Origin: Heloderma charlesbogerti
Lineage: Eukaryota; Chordata; Lepidosauria; Squamata; Helodermatidae
Reading direction: 5' to 3'
Assembly: GCA_026122225.1 (NCBI GenBank)
Contig: JANEZZ010001900.1
Coordinates: 620,001-684,000, forward strand
Length of the DNA: 64,000 nucleotides
Of this stretch, positions 8,765-19,853 are shown piece after piece. A model generated the notes under the pieces. The model was given only the letters and a program-made list of their open reading frames with translations. It made no database searches and had not been told where the DNA came from. The position numbers were made by a program, and so were the translations under genes. Position 1 is the stretch's first letter; the number at the start of each line of letters is the position of its first letter.

Positions 8765-9742
8765 CATTGACCCAGTTCGCACGATTGCTGGCATGGTTAA
8801 CAAGCCATGGTGACTTGTTAACCATGATGCACGTAATGGTTATGTGCTGGCCTGATTTGCTTAATTAGCCTCACCAGCACATCCAAACCCAGCAACAGTG
8901 AGTTGCTGCTGACTGCTGTGGTTAACAAACCACCCAGAACCCATGGGCTGTTTTAGGGTTCTGAGATGGTTTGTTAACCACAGCAGCCACCCTCCCTCAC
9001 TGCGTCTGGATTACACATTAAGCTATGAGGGTAATTAAGCAGATTGGGCTGGCACGCTAGGGGTGCACAAAATACCCCATTTTGTTTTGTGGCATCTGCT
9101 GGGGAGGGAGGTGATCTGTCCCTCCCCCCCGGATTCCCGGCTGGCTGGCTCCGCTCTGTGGTGATTCCACGGAGCCGCCAGCTGGCTCCAAAGCCCCAGC
9201 GATTCGGCTGCCATTGCCGTATCGCTGGCTGGACTGACGTACTGCAGACGCAAATGGCATCCGGTGTAGCAGACGCCATTTGCGTCCCCGCTCTTTAACG
9301 TGATAGGCTACATACAGTAAATCTTTATGTAGCCTATCGTGCGAAGGAACAGGGACGCAAATACGCCATTTGTGTCCCTGTTTTTTCATGCAATAGGCTA
9401 TGTAAAGATTTACATAGCCTATCATGTCAAAGAGAAGGGACGCAAATGGCATAGCGGACACCATTTGCGTCTGCAGTATGTCAGTCTAGCCAGTGATATG
9501 GCAATGGCGGCCGTATCGCTGGGGCTTCAGAGCTGGTGGCAGGCAGGATCCAGCCGGCAAGGACTTCGCGAGGAGGTGGAGGTAGGAGATCCGATCCTCC
9601 ATGGACTTCGGGGGGCCAGATTCAATAGAATCCATCATAATTGGGGTCCGTGGAGGATTTCTCTGACATCCCTATACACACAGTGTGGTTAACAAACCAC
9701 TGTGGCTTGTTAACTGCCCAGCGATTGTGCAAACCGGCCCAC
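8765..9742. mobile_element. Palindromic element with GGTTAACAAGCC arms, hosting E4
   Basis: The left part (8768-8830) and the inverse complement of the right part (9675-9742) match over about 60 bp, with CGCACGATTGCTGG against TGCACAATCGCTGG and shared GGTTAACAAGCCA motifs. Further GGTTTGTTAACCA dyads lie at 8920-8985. E4 (9058-9674) is inserted in the middle. No target duplication could be assigned. It is related in style to the elements at 14463 and 28047. The class is uncertain, perhaps hAT-like MITE. Confidence 0.6.
9058..9674. mobile_element. Palindrome-rich hAT-like element E4
   Basis: Ends are TAGGGGTGCACAAAAT at left and, on the other strand, TAGGGATGTCAGAGAAATC at right. The interior has two GATAGGCTA palindromes (near 9299-9342 and 9386-9427) alternating with GACGCAAATGGC palindromes. 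A longer-range dyad CGTATCGCTGG/CCAGTGATATGG flanks them (9218-9230 and 9490-9503). Unlike its relatives it shows no 8-bp duplication at its edges and no splice-donor motif. The flanks may have been altered because it lies inside another palindromic element. Confidence 0.8.
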
Positions 9743-11683
9743 TGCCTTTCATCAGCAAGGAAGTTTTGGCTCAGAATGAGGAATGGCTTTTATAGTGTTA
9801 GATGCCTTGGTCTCATTTTCAGCTTCCTGTAACTGGGGGCTAAACTACATGCTGCATTAACCACATAGTGTGCAGCTGATCCCCACAATTTTGTTTACCT
9901 TCGTGTAAGCACCTGGGGGCCTGATCCAGATTTGAACCACCATGCATGGTAGGAGAGGTTTAAAACTTCCCACCCAGCCACCCACCCACAATTTTCCCAC
10001 CACCACCAGAGGGACTAAAAAGCGGGGGGGAACCTCTGTTGGTGCCAGTGAGTTTCCCCCCTCATTTTTTTCCATCTCCATGGGGATACTGAGTCCATCA
10101 CTCCAGGGGTGCTTTCAGACAGAAAGTTCCTAGTGCTGATTAAAAGACAATATGCAACTATTCTGTCTTTCCTTCCTTAATGGATTTTCGGTGATAAGAA
10201 AATAGACAGAAGAAGTGGTGGGAAAACATGGGAGACTTACAAATAGAAGACATCGTCTGGAGTGTCCTTACAATTCTGTGAATGAGGCAGGGCAATTGCA
10301 TAATTAGTGCCTTGTCTGGAAGCATCTCCAGCAGTTTTCCATAATGATGGTTGTAAAAGATAAAAATCACTTGTGATTTGACAAACTTTCTGCAGTTTAT
10401 CATCAAACAGAATTTAATTAAGACACATGAAACAGAAATAACATTCAGGCTACAGTCATAAGCCATCCAGGAGCTTGTGGAACTTCATTTCTTATTCATG
10501 CTTTTAACTACACTGGAGGAATTCCTCTAGATCTACATGTTGAAGCAAAATTGAGAAAAGCAGGATATAAACATTTCAATATTTTTAAAAATTGAGATCT
10601 GTCTGTTCAACAGTAACAAATAATGTAAACAAAGGACCAGAATCAACTATGGTATTCCCTTAGTGCAAATGACGTTGCAGTAATGAAAACTAAATTCCAA
10701 ACTATGTGCGAGAGGAGAATCCAACTAAAGGTATGTTTGTGCAAACGTGATTGCGCATTGCACTTGTCTTGTGCATCTTCTTGCAGAACTGATTGTGTAT
10801 TACGCTTGCAAAACCGTTTGCACATCAGAAAGATTCAGTGGAGCTCTGCTAACACTATTTCAGTTTGTGGAATGACACCATTGTATACCGCCCATAGACC
10901 ACATTAAGAAAACTCTGAGGAACTGAAATATCTGCAATTTATTAGGCATGTTTCTTCAAATTGGAATGACAGGTATATTTCACTGGAGATACAGTACTTA
11001 TTTGCCCCCTCCTCCCTTATCCCTTTTATATATATTAGAGGACAAAATGCTATCTGCAAAGCTAAAGTATTAACACTACTATGACAAGGTTCTTTCAGTC
11101 TGATTGAGGATGCCACAAAGGTATTTTTTAATATAATATACATCTATACTCTTATTAAATTTGTCACCTGAGTTCCCTTTATTGTATTTGCTATGCATAG
11201 AAGAAATTATTCTCTGGTGGAGGTTAATTGCTAGAAATAAGAGCTTTCTTTCAATGCAAATAACATACAGGAAAGCACTAGATATTGTGCCATACTGGGA
11301 AGGATAACTTTTGTGATTACTTATTTGTTTCTATTGTATCAGCCTGAATGAATCAATTAGTTCATAAGGTCTTCAGATGAGGGCTTTTAGATGAGAGGAC
11401 TGTCAGATGAAATCCCCAAATGAGAGTACTGTCAGCCACTGAAGTATGTTATGCTTGCACAAAGAAGAAGGGCTTTTCTGTGGTGGCGCTCCAACTTTGA
11501 AATACCCTCCCCAACCTAATTTGAATGGTGCCAACAGTACAGTCTTTTCAATGCCAGATCAAGTCATTTTCATTGTACCAGGCATTTAAAATATTATTAT
11601 GGTTATACTGTCACACCACAAATCACATGTCACTTTTATTACATTGTCTACCACCCTGGAATCTGCCAGGAAGAAGGGCAGTT
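9743..11683. other. Unique sequence with a small hairpin
   Basis: No gene is visible. A short imperfect inverted repeat (GTGCAAACGTGATTGC near 10739 against the complement of GCAAAACCGTTTGCAC near 10807) suggests a decayed MITE at about 10732-10822. The remainder is AT-rich and looks like intron or intergenic DNA. Confidence 0.4.
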
Positions 11684-11780
11684 TACAGTGCAATCCTATG
11701 CATGGCTACTCAGAAGTAAGCCCTACTGAGTTCAATGGGTCTTAATTCCCCGTAAGTGTGCATAAGATTGCAGCCTTAGA
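11684..11780. repeat. CAATCCTATGCATG MITE, type A
   Basis: A short palindromic repeat: AGTGCAATCCTATGCATG at left, CTACTCAGAAGTAAGCCC and its partner in the middle, and GTGCATAAGATTGCAGCC at right. Similar copies occur across the window (20386, 25179, 26085, 31535, 37598, 51866). It is very abundant in squamates to my knowledge. Flanks are TTA-like on both sides in several copies. Confidence 0.75.
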
Positions 11781-11788
11781 CATTCTTT

Positions 11789-12180
11789 AAATAAATAAGG
11801 GCACAATCCTATGGCTGCTAGTCAGTGGCTAGATGGCCATAGGATAGGTTGGTTCCCGGGAACTGACCTCCACCTCCTACCTCACTCCCTCGTAGGCAGT
11901 GCAGATCAGCCCCACGCTAGGTGCTCATAAGGGCAGCGTGGAGCAGCGAAGACAGGGTGTTCCCGGGGGCGGGGCGGGGTGGGCGGAAGTGCTGTTCCGA
12001 TGCTTCCTATGTGTTGTCTGTCATCCGCCCCCCCCGCTCTGTCTTCCCGTGGCTAGACAGCCAATTTCAGCTGTCTAGCCATGATTGCAGGGTGGCTGAA
12101 GTGCGGAGGGGAAGATCAGCAGTTGCCCTGGAGTTCAGAGGCGGCCACCTATCCCGATAGGATTGTGCCCTAAATAAATA
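11789..12180. mobile_element. MITE with AGGGCACAATCCTAT ends
   Basis: The element is 11798-12171 (374 bp) with inverted ends AGGGCACAATCCTAT and ATAGGATTGTGCCCT. The sequence AAATAAATA flanks it on both sides (11789-11797 and 12172-12180). The interior is GC-rich and contains the dyad GGCTAGACAGCC/GCTGTCTAGCC (12051-12085). Its ends equal those of the much shorter type A and B repeats, so this may be a longer relative. The low-complexity flank makes the duplication less certain. Confidence 0.75.
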
Positions 12181-13598
12181 AAATTGCTGTGTTCAGCACA
12201 TAATGTATATCTGAGTTTCTAGTCTCAATAGGTTGAAGAAGTGATACAGAACTTTTTTTGTTGTTTTTAATAAACTTGAAATAATACTGCCACCAAACAA
12301 ACATTAAAACTAGCTGTAAATTATCAACATACAAATACACTTTAAATGCCATGGCATTTTATTTTGCATTTATCTCCCATGCAAGCTGCTAGTAGGTTTA
12401 ATTATAACTACATTAGATTCAATATTTTTTAAAATATAAAAATCATTTTGTCCATCTCTACAACATTTGTTATGTAAACATGCTCCCATCAGTACCTTAA
12501 GGAAACTGAGAAGTGAGATTATAACATAACCCTCTTTTATTGCTATGATTATATAATGTTTTAATTGTTTTAACATTTGTTTATTATTTTTACCTTGTTT
12601 CTATATCATTATGTTGTATTTTAATGTAAACTGTGTAGGGATTTTAATATATTAAGTGATATAGACGTTTTATAAACAAGCAGTTCCTTTTAGTAATTCT
12701 ATTCCTGTGAGCAATGTCAAAATTTACCAGGCATTGATATAAATCATGTAACTATTGTTAATAAGCATATCTCTTCTGGATCTAGATAAGCATTAAGTTT
12801 TCCCTCTCTCCAGCATGGAATCAGGAGCTGGTTTTGACTTTTAGCTGCAACCTCGTAATGGAAAAGGGAAATGCATGTGTTGCTGAATGAAAGTTTTACC
12901 TCTTTCCACCCCCGCCCCTTCTGTATATTTATCCCTCTTTGCATTCAGAGCCAAAAGCTGACCTTGTAGATTTCTTTCTATTTAAAAAAAAAACAAAACA
13001 GGTTGTGGAGGCTGCCTCTGTATGTAGCTCAGTATGAACATCATTAATTTCAGCAAATCAAGTTTCCCTGACTGTGGCTACAAACGTTTTTCTTGCTTCT
13101 GCTCTTGAATACTCTGTGGGATTTGCAGTGATTGTGCCCTGTTTGATAGTGTTATATTGTGTCCTGCTGACTTTGGGGGAACTTTAGAGTGGAAGACCAA
13201 TAAAGATACAGACTGCAGCTTTCGGAATGGGAACTGGAACTGGCATGCAGGGAATGTAATTTTATCTGTCTATTTTCAGATTTTTCCATAGCACCCGTCA
13301 TCAGAGCAGCTAAGACAACAAGGTCTCAAACTTTTCTGAAGTATGGAAACAAGTGAAGAGAGATGTCTTGAAAATTTCAATCTCATGATATTATGCATAA
13401 TCATTAAAGCCTTCTGACCACTTTTGCTTAGAGGTTCTTATACTGATGCATATATTGACAGGATATTAACTCCTTTTTCAGGTTTTCTATGATCAAGAAC
13501 AATAGCAATGTTAGCAATAATTCTAAACACTATGGTGCATAAGGTACTTGATGTTCTCACATTTTTCTGTTGATGATGAAACAGAACTATACACTCAA
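12181..13598. other. AT-rich unique sequence
   Basis: No gene or repeat family is recognised. Bases 12240-12700 are strongly AT-rich. Bases 12700-13560 have a more even composition and include no long open frame. Confidence 0.4.
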
Positions 13599-15265
13599 GT
13601 TACACACAGTGGTGCAGCTAGGTAATTTTAGACTTAATAGTCTTATGGGGACTGTAACATATGCTTGTTATATTAATGTATATTCTTGCATTGTTAAGTA
13701 TAACCCAGGTAAGTTAGGGTTAAGAGAACGTCTGGGAGTGAGTGAAAGGTGGGAAGAGCTTGTGTGTGTGAGGATTCTGAGGTTATGAAAGGAGAGAGTT
13801 GGTTAGTCAGATAGGACCAAAGGGATTGAAGGAGCTACATCTAGTTAGTGGAGTTTTAGGACCAGGATTTAGAAGGGGTAGAGTAGATAGGTTCAGACCA
13901 AGTATAGACGTATTAATAATAGTATATATAACTGATTTTGTGCTCATTAAATTTTGTTTGTTTGTTTTTAATACAAAATCCAAGTGTTTGGCTTATTGCA
14001 CTACCTTTAGAAAATCTATTTCCTTGTTACTTTTCCTGTATTGGGTAGAGTGAACCAATTAGTCATATTGAGTGTCTCTTGACCCAGAGAGTAAAGGGGC
14101 AGAAGCTTTAAGTGTCAGTGAGGACAACTGACTAAAGTGGAGGCAGACGTCCTGAGGCAGTTTTCTTCTCTGGTTCATCAGGTGGAAGCTGAAGAAGGTA
14201 GAACTCGTGTATTGCTTTAGTTTTGAAGCACAGAACTAAAATTTCTCTTCTCCCCTCCCTGCTATCCCATGCTTCATCATAACTGGTTTTACATTCCTGA
14301 TATGTTAGAGCAAAAAAAAAAGCAAAAACCTATTTGCCAACCCTGATGAAAAAAGAATACTGTGAGCATGTGTAGTTTTGCATTTTAAATTTACTGAAAT
14401 CATAGCACTTTCATAACTACAGGAATAAAATGGAGTTTGCGTCTTCCTCCCTGATGCAAACACATTGGCTTGGTTTGCACCCACAATTTTTAAACCATGG
14501 TGTGTTGCCTTACCCGGGGTTTGTCTGGCAGATGATCAAACAAACCATGGTTTGTTTTCTTAGTCTCTGGGTTATTTCCCTCCTCCTTCACCTGCTTCCT
14601 CCCTGTATCCCAACTGCCTTTCATCACTGCAGTATTGGCATGTAAAGAGTCTGGTTTGTTTTTTTTTTTTTACTGCTCCTGCCCACTACCTCCGTAGCCT
14701 GGCAAAACAATCCATGATTCTGGGTTTACATATAATGACAATCTGTGGTTGAAACAGCCTACAGTTCACAACCCAACAACAAACCATGGGTTCTCTTCAT
14801 GGGTTTTTTTTTTTTTGTGGTTAACAATCCATAGTTTACCTATAGTTCTGGGTTTGGATGTAACAACAACCCATGATTCAGCAAACCATGGTTACTTAAA
14901 CCATGGTTTGTTGTTATATATGAACAAGGTCATTAACATAGACATAAGCGCCTTGTTGTAGAAGGGATAAGTAAAAATAATAAAATAAGCATTTGCAACC
15001 ATGTACATGTCCAGTCAGTTGCCCCCTAACTTTAAAGTTTTTTTTATATATATATATATAAGAAGAAAGGATGCTATGGTGAGCAGTGTCAGTCTTAGTG
15101 GGCCTTGGCATGCCCATGCCAGCCCAAGTGTTCAGCCCAGGTGTCTTAACCACTTCCCCATCACCTGTCACTAACTGGATGGTCACCTGGGGGCCTCCTG
15201 GGCTGTGGGGGCCCTGGACTTCAACCCCTCAGAGTTCCAGCCCTAGCTGCACCACTGGTTACACA
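13599..15265. mobile_element. Non-autonomous hAT-like element, GTGGTGCAGC family, copy 2
   Basis: The element is 13607-15257 with a perfect 8-bp duplication GTTACACA (13599-13606 and 15258-15265). Ends are CAGTGGTGCAGCTAGG on both strands. Compared with the 869-1802 copy it has extra sequence at about 13640-14200 (unclassified, possibly an inserted LTR-like piece with ATTAAA near 13948) and the palindromic element at 14463-14932. A TA repeat lies at 15045-15061. No transposase frame is present. Confidence 0.87.
14463..14932. mobile_element. Palindromic element rich in AAACCATGGTTT dyads
   Basis: Absent from the sister hAT copy, so it is a later insertion. Left end TTGGTTTGCACCCACAAT with TTTTTAAACCATGG; right part ends TTAAACCATGGTTTGTTG and TATATGAACAAGG. 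Multiple CAAACCATGG/CCATGGTTTG units occur in both orientations at 14490-14560 and 14875-14915. It belongs with 28047-28379 and loosely with 8765-9742. No clear target duplication. Confidence 0.65.
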
Positions 15266-16117
15266 GATTCCAAACATCTGAGAAGGGAAGAAGCTGATTT
15301 CTGAGCAGTGGTCATTCCCTGACTAACCTTACCTCAGTTCAGAGTGGTAAAACACACACAACTTAGCCCTGTGGCCTGCAGTGTAGTTGCACATTAGACT
15401 GTGAGACCTAAAGGTCTCTGGACTGTTATTGTTCACAGAACCAATTGCATTTCAATGGTGCTTTTTTGTTGTTGTTTTTAACCACACTTTGCTCAAGTTC
15501 ATATAATTGTTTGGGAAGATAATTTATCATTACTAAGCATTAGGAACTCTTTTATAGAGCAAAATTAGCAGTAGCAACATTGGCCTTGAATGCTGTGGCA
15601 AACGATAAAGCTTAGAACTACAGCTTGAGTGTATCTTTGAAAAGGTACTGTCAAAGCATGTTCCTTTCAACTTGCTTCTAAATAAATAAATAGTCTTGAA
15701 TCAGTTTAAAGTACCAAATGAATACAGGGCTGGACCTAGTATCAAGTGAATAAATCTTGAACTCTGCTTCACCTGAGATGGAGCAGTGGAAAGATCTTAT
15801 ATACCCACTGGATGTAATGTCTTGAAAAGGCTCCTGATGGCAGCTTCAGATCTCTAGAGGGTTCCATTGGCACAAGGCCTATTGATGTGTATTACATTTG
15901 TACACATGTAATGTGATTTGAGAATATCTTGTGCTAAACTGGGTATGCCAGAAAAAGAATCTCATGGCCACTTCACACGTGTATCTGCACCACTTGATTC
16001 GTTATTGCTTTTTAATTGGGGCCTGGATTTCTTATTGTTGATTGTTAAAATTGTGAGTGTGTGTCATCTGTTTAAATGTTTGTATGTAAATGGGTTTTAT
16101 ATTATGTACAATATTGC
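15266..16117. other. Unique sequence, no gene seen
   Basis: No recognisable repeat or coding signal. The composition is ordinary for intron or intergenic DNA. Confidence 0.4.
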
Positions 16118-16884
16118 ATTTTTAATAGTGTTGTGCTGAAAATCTCTCCCCCATTTTTTTTTTACCATTCCAATTCAATTTGATAGAAGGGAAATTGCTT
16201 CCAAAAATAAATTCAATGGTGAAGAAATTTCAGAGAAATTCTCATGGGTTGGGTTTGGGTTTTTTTACCTTACTTAGGAGGTAGCTGAGGAGTGAGGACA
16301 AGTGCCCTGTTTTTCATTGTACATTCATCTCTCTGGCTGCCTGTGGCCTCCTCAGCTTCCTACACTTCAATGAAAGCCCAGTTTATTGCACCATGAGGTG
16401 ATTCCTCCCATACGGCTTTTTCAGATCAGGACATGCAGGCAGTCTGGGAGGCTAGCTGTGATTAGGTAATCTCAGAAACACCACAAAAATACATTATGAA
16501 ACATCCTGAATGAGGTAGAACAATGGAAGCCACTTTCATGGGGGGAGAAAACTTTCAGGAAATTGGAGGACAGCTTTTGGAAGAGCACTAACTCCACCTC
16601 ATCCCTGGAACTAGATACAACCCCCACCTTGTGGTGGATGCAAACTGAGGGTCAGCCTCCCAAGACAGTTGATGCTGTTGCAGCATGAAGACCCCCAAAA
16701 CCCTTAGGAAAAAAGAAAGAAGCTGTGCTACAAGCCCTGCCAATGGGGAGCCCTACCTGGGAGAAACTGTTGAGAATTTCTCTTCACCCTGGAGAAATTT
16801 GGTGAAATTGTGTCCCAGATTTCCCTGCCCACAAGTAAGGTGGAGAATTTCAAGAGGCCATTTGTGCACAGCTCTAATTTTTAA
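16118..16884. mobile_element. Non-autonomous hAT-like element, GAGCTGTGTG family, copy 1
   Basis: The element is 16126-16876 (751 bp) with a perfect 8-bp duplication ATTTTTAA (16118-16125 and 16877-16884). Left end TAGTGTTGTGCTGAAAATC; right end on the other strand TAGAGCTGTGCACAAATG. The interior carries repeated AGAATTTCTC/GAGAAATT stretches. It lies in the opposite orientation to the copy at 19002-19845 and in the same orientation as 23234-23983. It has no transposase. Confidence 0.88.
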
Positions 16885-16924
16885 GGGTTTGAATCTCTGT
16901 AAACCACCCAGAAAGCTTTGGAAC

Positions 16925-17130
16925 ATGGGAATGTAGGAAGCTGGCTTATGCCGACTTAGATGTTTGGTCCATCTAGCCCAGTATTGTTGACACTGACTAG
17001 CAGAGGTTCTCCAGGGTTTCAGGCAGGATCCTTTCCTAGCCCTACCTGGAGATGCTGGGGATCGAACCTGGGACCTTCTGCATGCCAAGCAGGTGCTCTC
17101 CCACTGAGCTACAGTTCCTCCCACATAGCT
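16925..17130 (-). repeat. tRNA-headed SINE
   Basis: Read on the minus strand: GGAACTGTAGCTCAGTGGGAGAGC-like tRNA head with A box, B box GGTTCGATCCCC about 50 bases later, then a body ending TAAGTCGGCATAAGCCAGCTTCC. This is a common squamate SINE layout with a tRNA-Ala-like head. The head is well preserved. Not a functional tRNA: it runs on into SINE body sequence. Confidence 0.8.
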
Positions 17131-18993
17131 TAGGCTATTGATGGTATAGAAATGTAATAAATGAAATGAAGTGAAAACAAAATGAAGACTTACAGGTGAT
17201 TGTGTGAACTGGCTACACCAAACAGCATTGTGTCTGAGGTGGCAGAGGTGACATGATAGTTCTGTTTCTGGCATTTAGATCTTTGATAGCTCATTCACAC
17301 ATGCAAGGCACCACTTGATGCCGTTGCTATCAAATGATGGTCATACAACTGAAAACCAGACTTCAAAAAAGGAAGTGTGATGTGGCCCAAAAGAATGATT
17401 GAAGAGCAGCAAGACTAGTGCAGGCCCTTCTGAGGTTTCTGTCTACATATGTGTGGGTGCCCTGAATGAGCTTCATCCCAGGAAGAAGCCCCATGCAGAT
17501 GCACATTTAGTTTAGATCTTACAATTAGCCTTCTAGTCGTGTGGGCATTAGACAAATGTGACTGTAGCCTTATCTAAGCATTCAGTCTGCACAGGTGAGG
17601 ATGAAAAGGGTGGTAGGGGTGAGGACACAGGTGCAAGACCTGCCTGTAGCATCTTCCCCCCACAAAGGTGGCTTTTACTCATGTTTGCTTGAACAGAAGT
17701 AGAACCTTCTGTGTGATCAGGATCCATAGTTTATCACGGTTCTCAGCTGCATGTAGGTTTCTACTCACATTCACATGGATACAACTAGGAGTCCCCTACA
17801 GGCTTTGCTGCCCAACACAGCAAAGTCAGGAACAGGGAGAGTGGTGCCAGTGTGCACTGGACTGTGGGGGGTGGGACCTGCGTGCCCTTGTGCCCACCAT
17901 GTGTGTGCGGTTTGAGCACCTGCATAATGCTTGTATGAGGATTAGGTCAGTCTGTTGCTCTCACAAAAGCTGTCAGCTTTCACACAGCAGATGAAGTTTT
18001 AAAAGCATGTTCTAGGGCATGGGAGTGTGTGTGTAATCTTGCAGGTTTAACTCCACATTGAATGTATGAACAGCATAGCCATCATATAAAATGCCCAGCT
18101 AATGTGGTGGTCATCTACTGTAACATAGCAGTGAGGTTTTGTATGAACCCTTGTTTGGGACCAGCCCACCATTTTGGAAATCTCTGGTGCAACTCAGGAG
18201 CTCAAAACACCACAGAACTAGTTAAAATGGACTCTGGATAGGATTGGGGTATTTTCATGTTTTAAATGCTCAAGGATATGTTGAAAGTGTAATAGATTCC
18301 ATTAAAAGCAAAATAAAGTGAACATTAAAGCAAAATGATATTTCATGGACCTTGGATATGTCTTTGATGCCTGTCATGATAAACATTTGTTGCATTTTTT
18401 GGGCAACTGCATGACACCTTTGATGTGAATTAATCAAGGGAGAGAAGCACTTTTCTTTCTAATAATGGAGTAGTTTCTCCCTGTGGGGATAGTACTCATC
18501 AGTAGAATTTCTAGACCACATGTCATAGGGTTAACCAAACTTATCAAAAGCTAACAAATGAAGAAGAAGAAGAAGAAGAAGAAGAAGAAGAAGAAGAGAA
18601 AGAAAGAAAGAGAAAAGAAAAGAAAAGAAAAGCTCTCCAAATTCCTCATATTACAACTTTCCTATGCTGTGTCCACAAGCAGCATAAGAAATCAAAAAAC
18701 TTGGGAGCAAAATTAGTCAGATAATGGGCTCTCAGACATTAGTGTCAAATTCAGATTGCTCAGTTACATGAATTTACTTCATCACTCAGAATGAGCTGTT
18801 GGTTCAATTCTTAATGGCATTATAACGAGGAAGTGCTTACAGTTAAACTGACTCCAGCAAGTGGCAATGCCTTCAGAGGATTTTTTTTAATGCATTGCAA
18901 AATGCTCCATGCTGAAAATGCATATGGCCAAAATTACTGGCATTTGCTTCTCTCATGTAACAGATATATATCAATGTATTTTTCACAGAGTTA
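17131..18993. other. Unique sequence with a GAA microsatellite
   Basis: No gene seen. An (AAG)n tract at 18560-18597 grades into GAAA-type repeats to about 18633. Confidence 0.45.
18560..18633. repeat. (GAA)n / (GAAA)n microsatellite
   Basis: About twelve GAA units followed by AGAAA-type units. Purely polypurine on the plus strand for about 73 bases. Confidence 0.95.
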
Positions 18994-19853
18994 GTGAAGA
19001 CTAGAGCTGTGTGAAAATGGTGTCTTTAAATTCTCCACCCTATCTGTGGGCAGAGAAATTGGGCAGATAATTTTGCCAAATTTCTCCAGGCGGAGAAGTT
19101 CTCCAACAGTTTCTCATGTGTAGGGCTCACTGTTGACAGGGGTTGTAGCACTTTTGTCTTTTTTCCTTAAGTATTTTGTTTTGTTTTTTGCACTGCCACT
19201 GCAAGTGAAACAGCATCAACTGTGTTGGCAGCCTAGCCCCCTTTTAGCATCCTCAGCAATGAAGGGGTGTGTGTGTGGGGGCAGTGTTGTGTTCAGCTAC
19301 AGGGGAGAGGTAGAGCTAGTGCCATGCCAACATTTGTTCTCCGATTTCCAGAAAGTTCCCCCCCCCCAACAAAGAGGCTTCCATTTTTCTGCCTCATTCT
19401 CATTTCCTTTTAATCTTTTGGTGGTGGTTTTTGAGGTTACCTAATCACTGCGAGGTGGCCAAGGGGGCTGTGTGTGTGTGTGTTTTCCTTTCTATTAAAC
19501 ATCTCTCCATTGCTTTGCAGCCTCCCCAGCTGTCTGCACTTCCTGATCTGAAAAAGCCATATTGAGGAATTACCTGATGATGTCTTTCCTGGGTTTTAAT
19601 TAAAGTGTGGGAAGCTGAGGAGGCTACAGGCTGCAGGAGAGATGATTGTACAATAAAAGACAGGACATGTGCACACTCTTCTTGACCACCTCCTAAGTAA
19701 GGTAAGCACAAGGATCTCAAACCCAACCCATGAGAATTTCTCTAAAATTTCCTTCTCCTTTGAATTTTTTTTGAAAGCCATTTCTTTTCTATCAAATTGA
19801 ATGAGATTGTTTAAAAATGTGGAAGAAATTTTCAGCACAGCACTAGTGAAGGC
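18994..19853. mobile_element. Non-autonomous hAT-like element, GAGCTGTGTG family, copy 2
   Basis: The element is 19002-19845 (844 bp). Left end TAGAGCTGTGTGAAAATG; right end on the other strand TAGTGCTGTGCTGAAAAT. The 8-bp duplication GTGAAGAC/GTGAAGGC has one mismatch. It shares the GGAGAAGTTCTCC-like motifs and the CAGCTTCC/GGAAGCTG section with the other copies. A TG microsatellite lies at 19471-19482. The short open frames are incidental. Confidence 0.87.

Noticed and set aside
9058..9674. An 8-bp duplication for E4
   Set aside because: Flanks TGGCACGC and TACACACA do not match, so none is claimed.
16985..17130. Functional tRNA gene on the minus strand
   Set aside because: The tRNA-like head runs directly into SINE body and the cloverleaf is not complete.
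16753..17274. 173-codon minus-strand frame
   Set aside because: It runs across a hAT end, a tRNA-headed SINE and flanking DNA; the peptide is composite.
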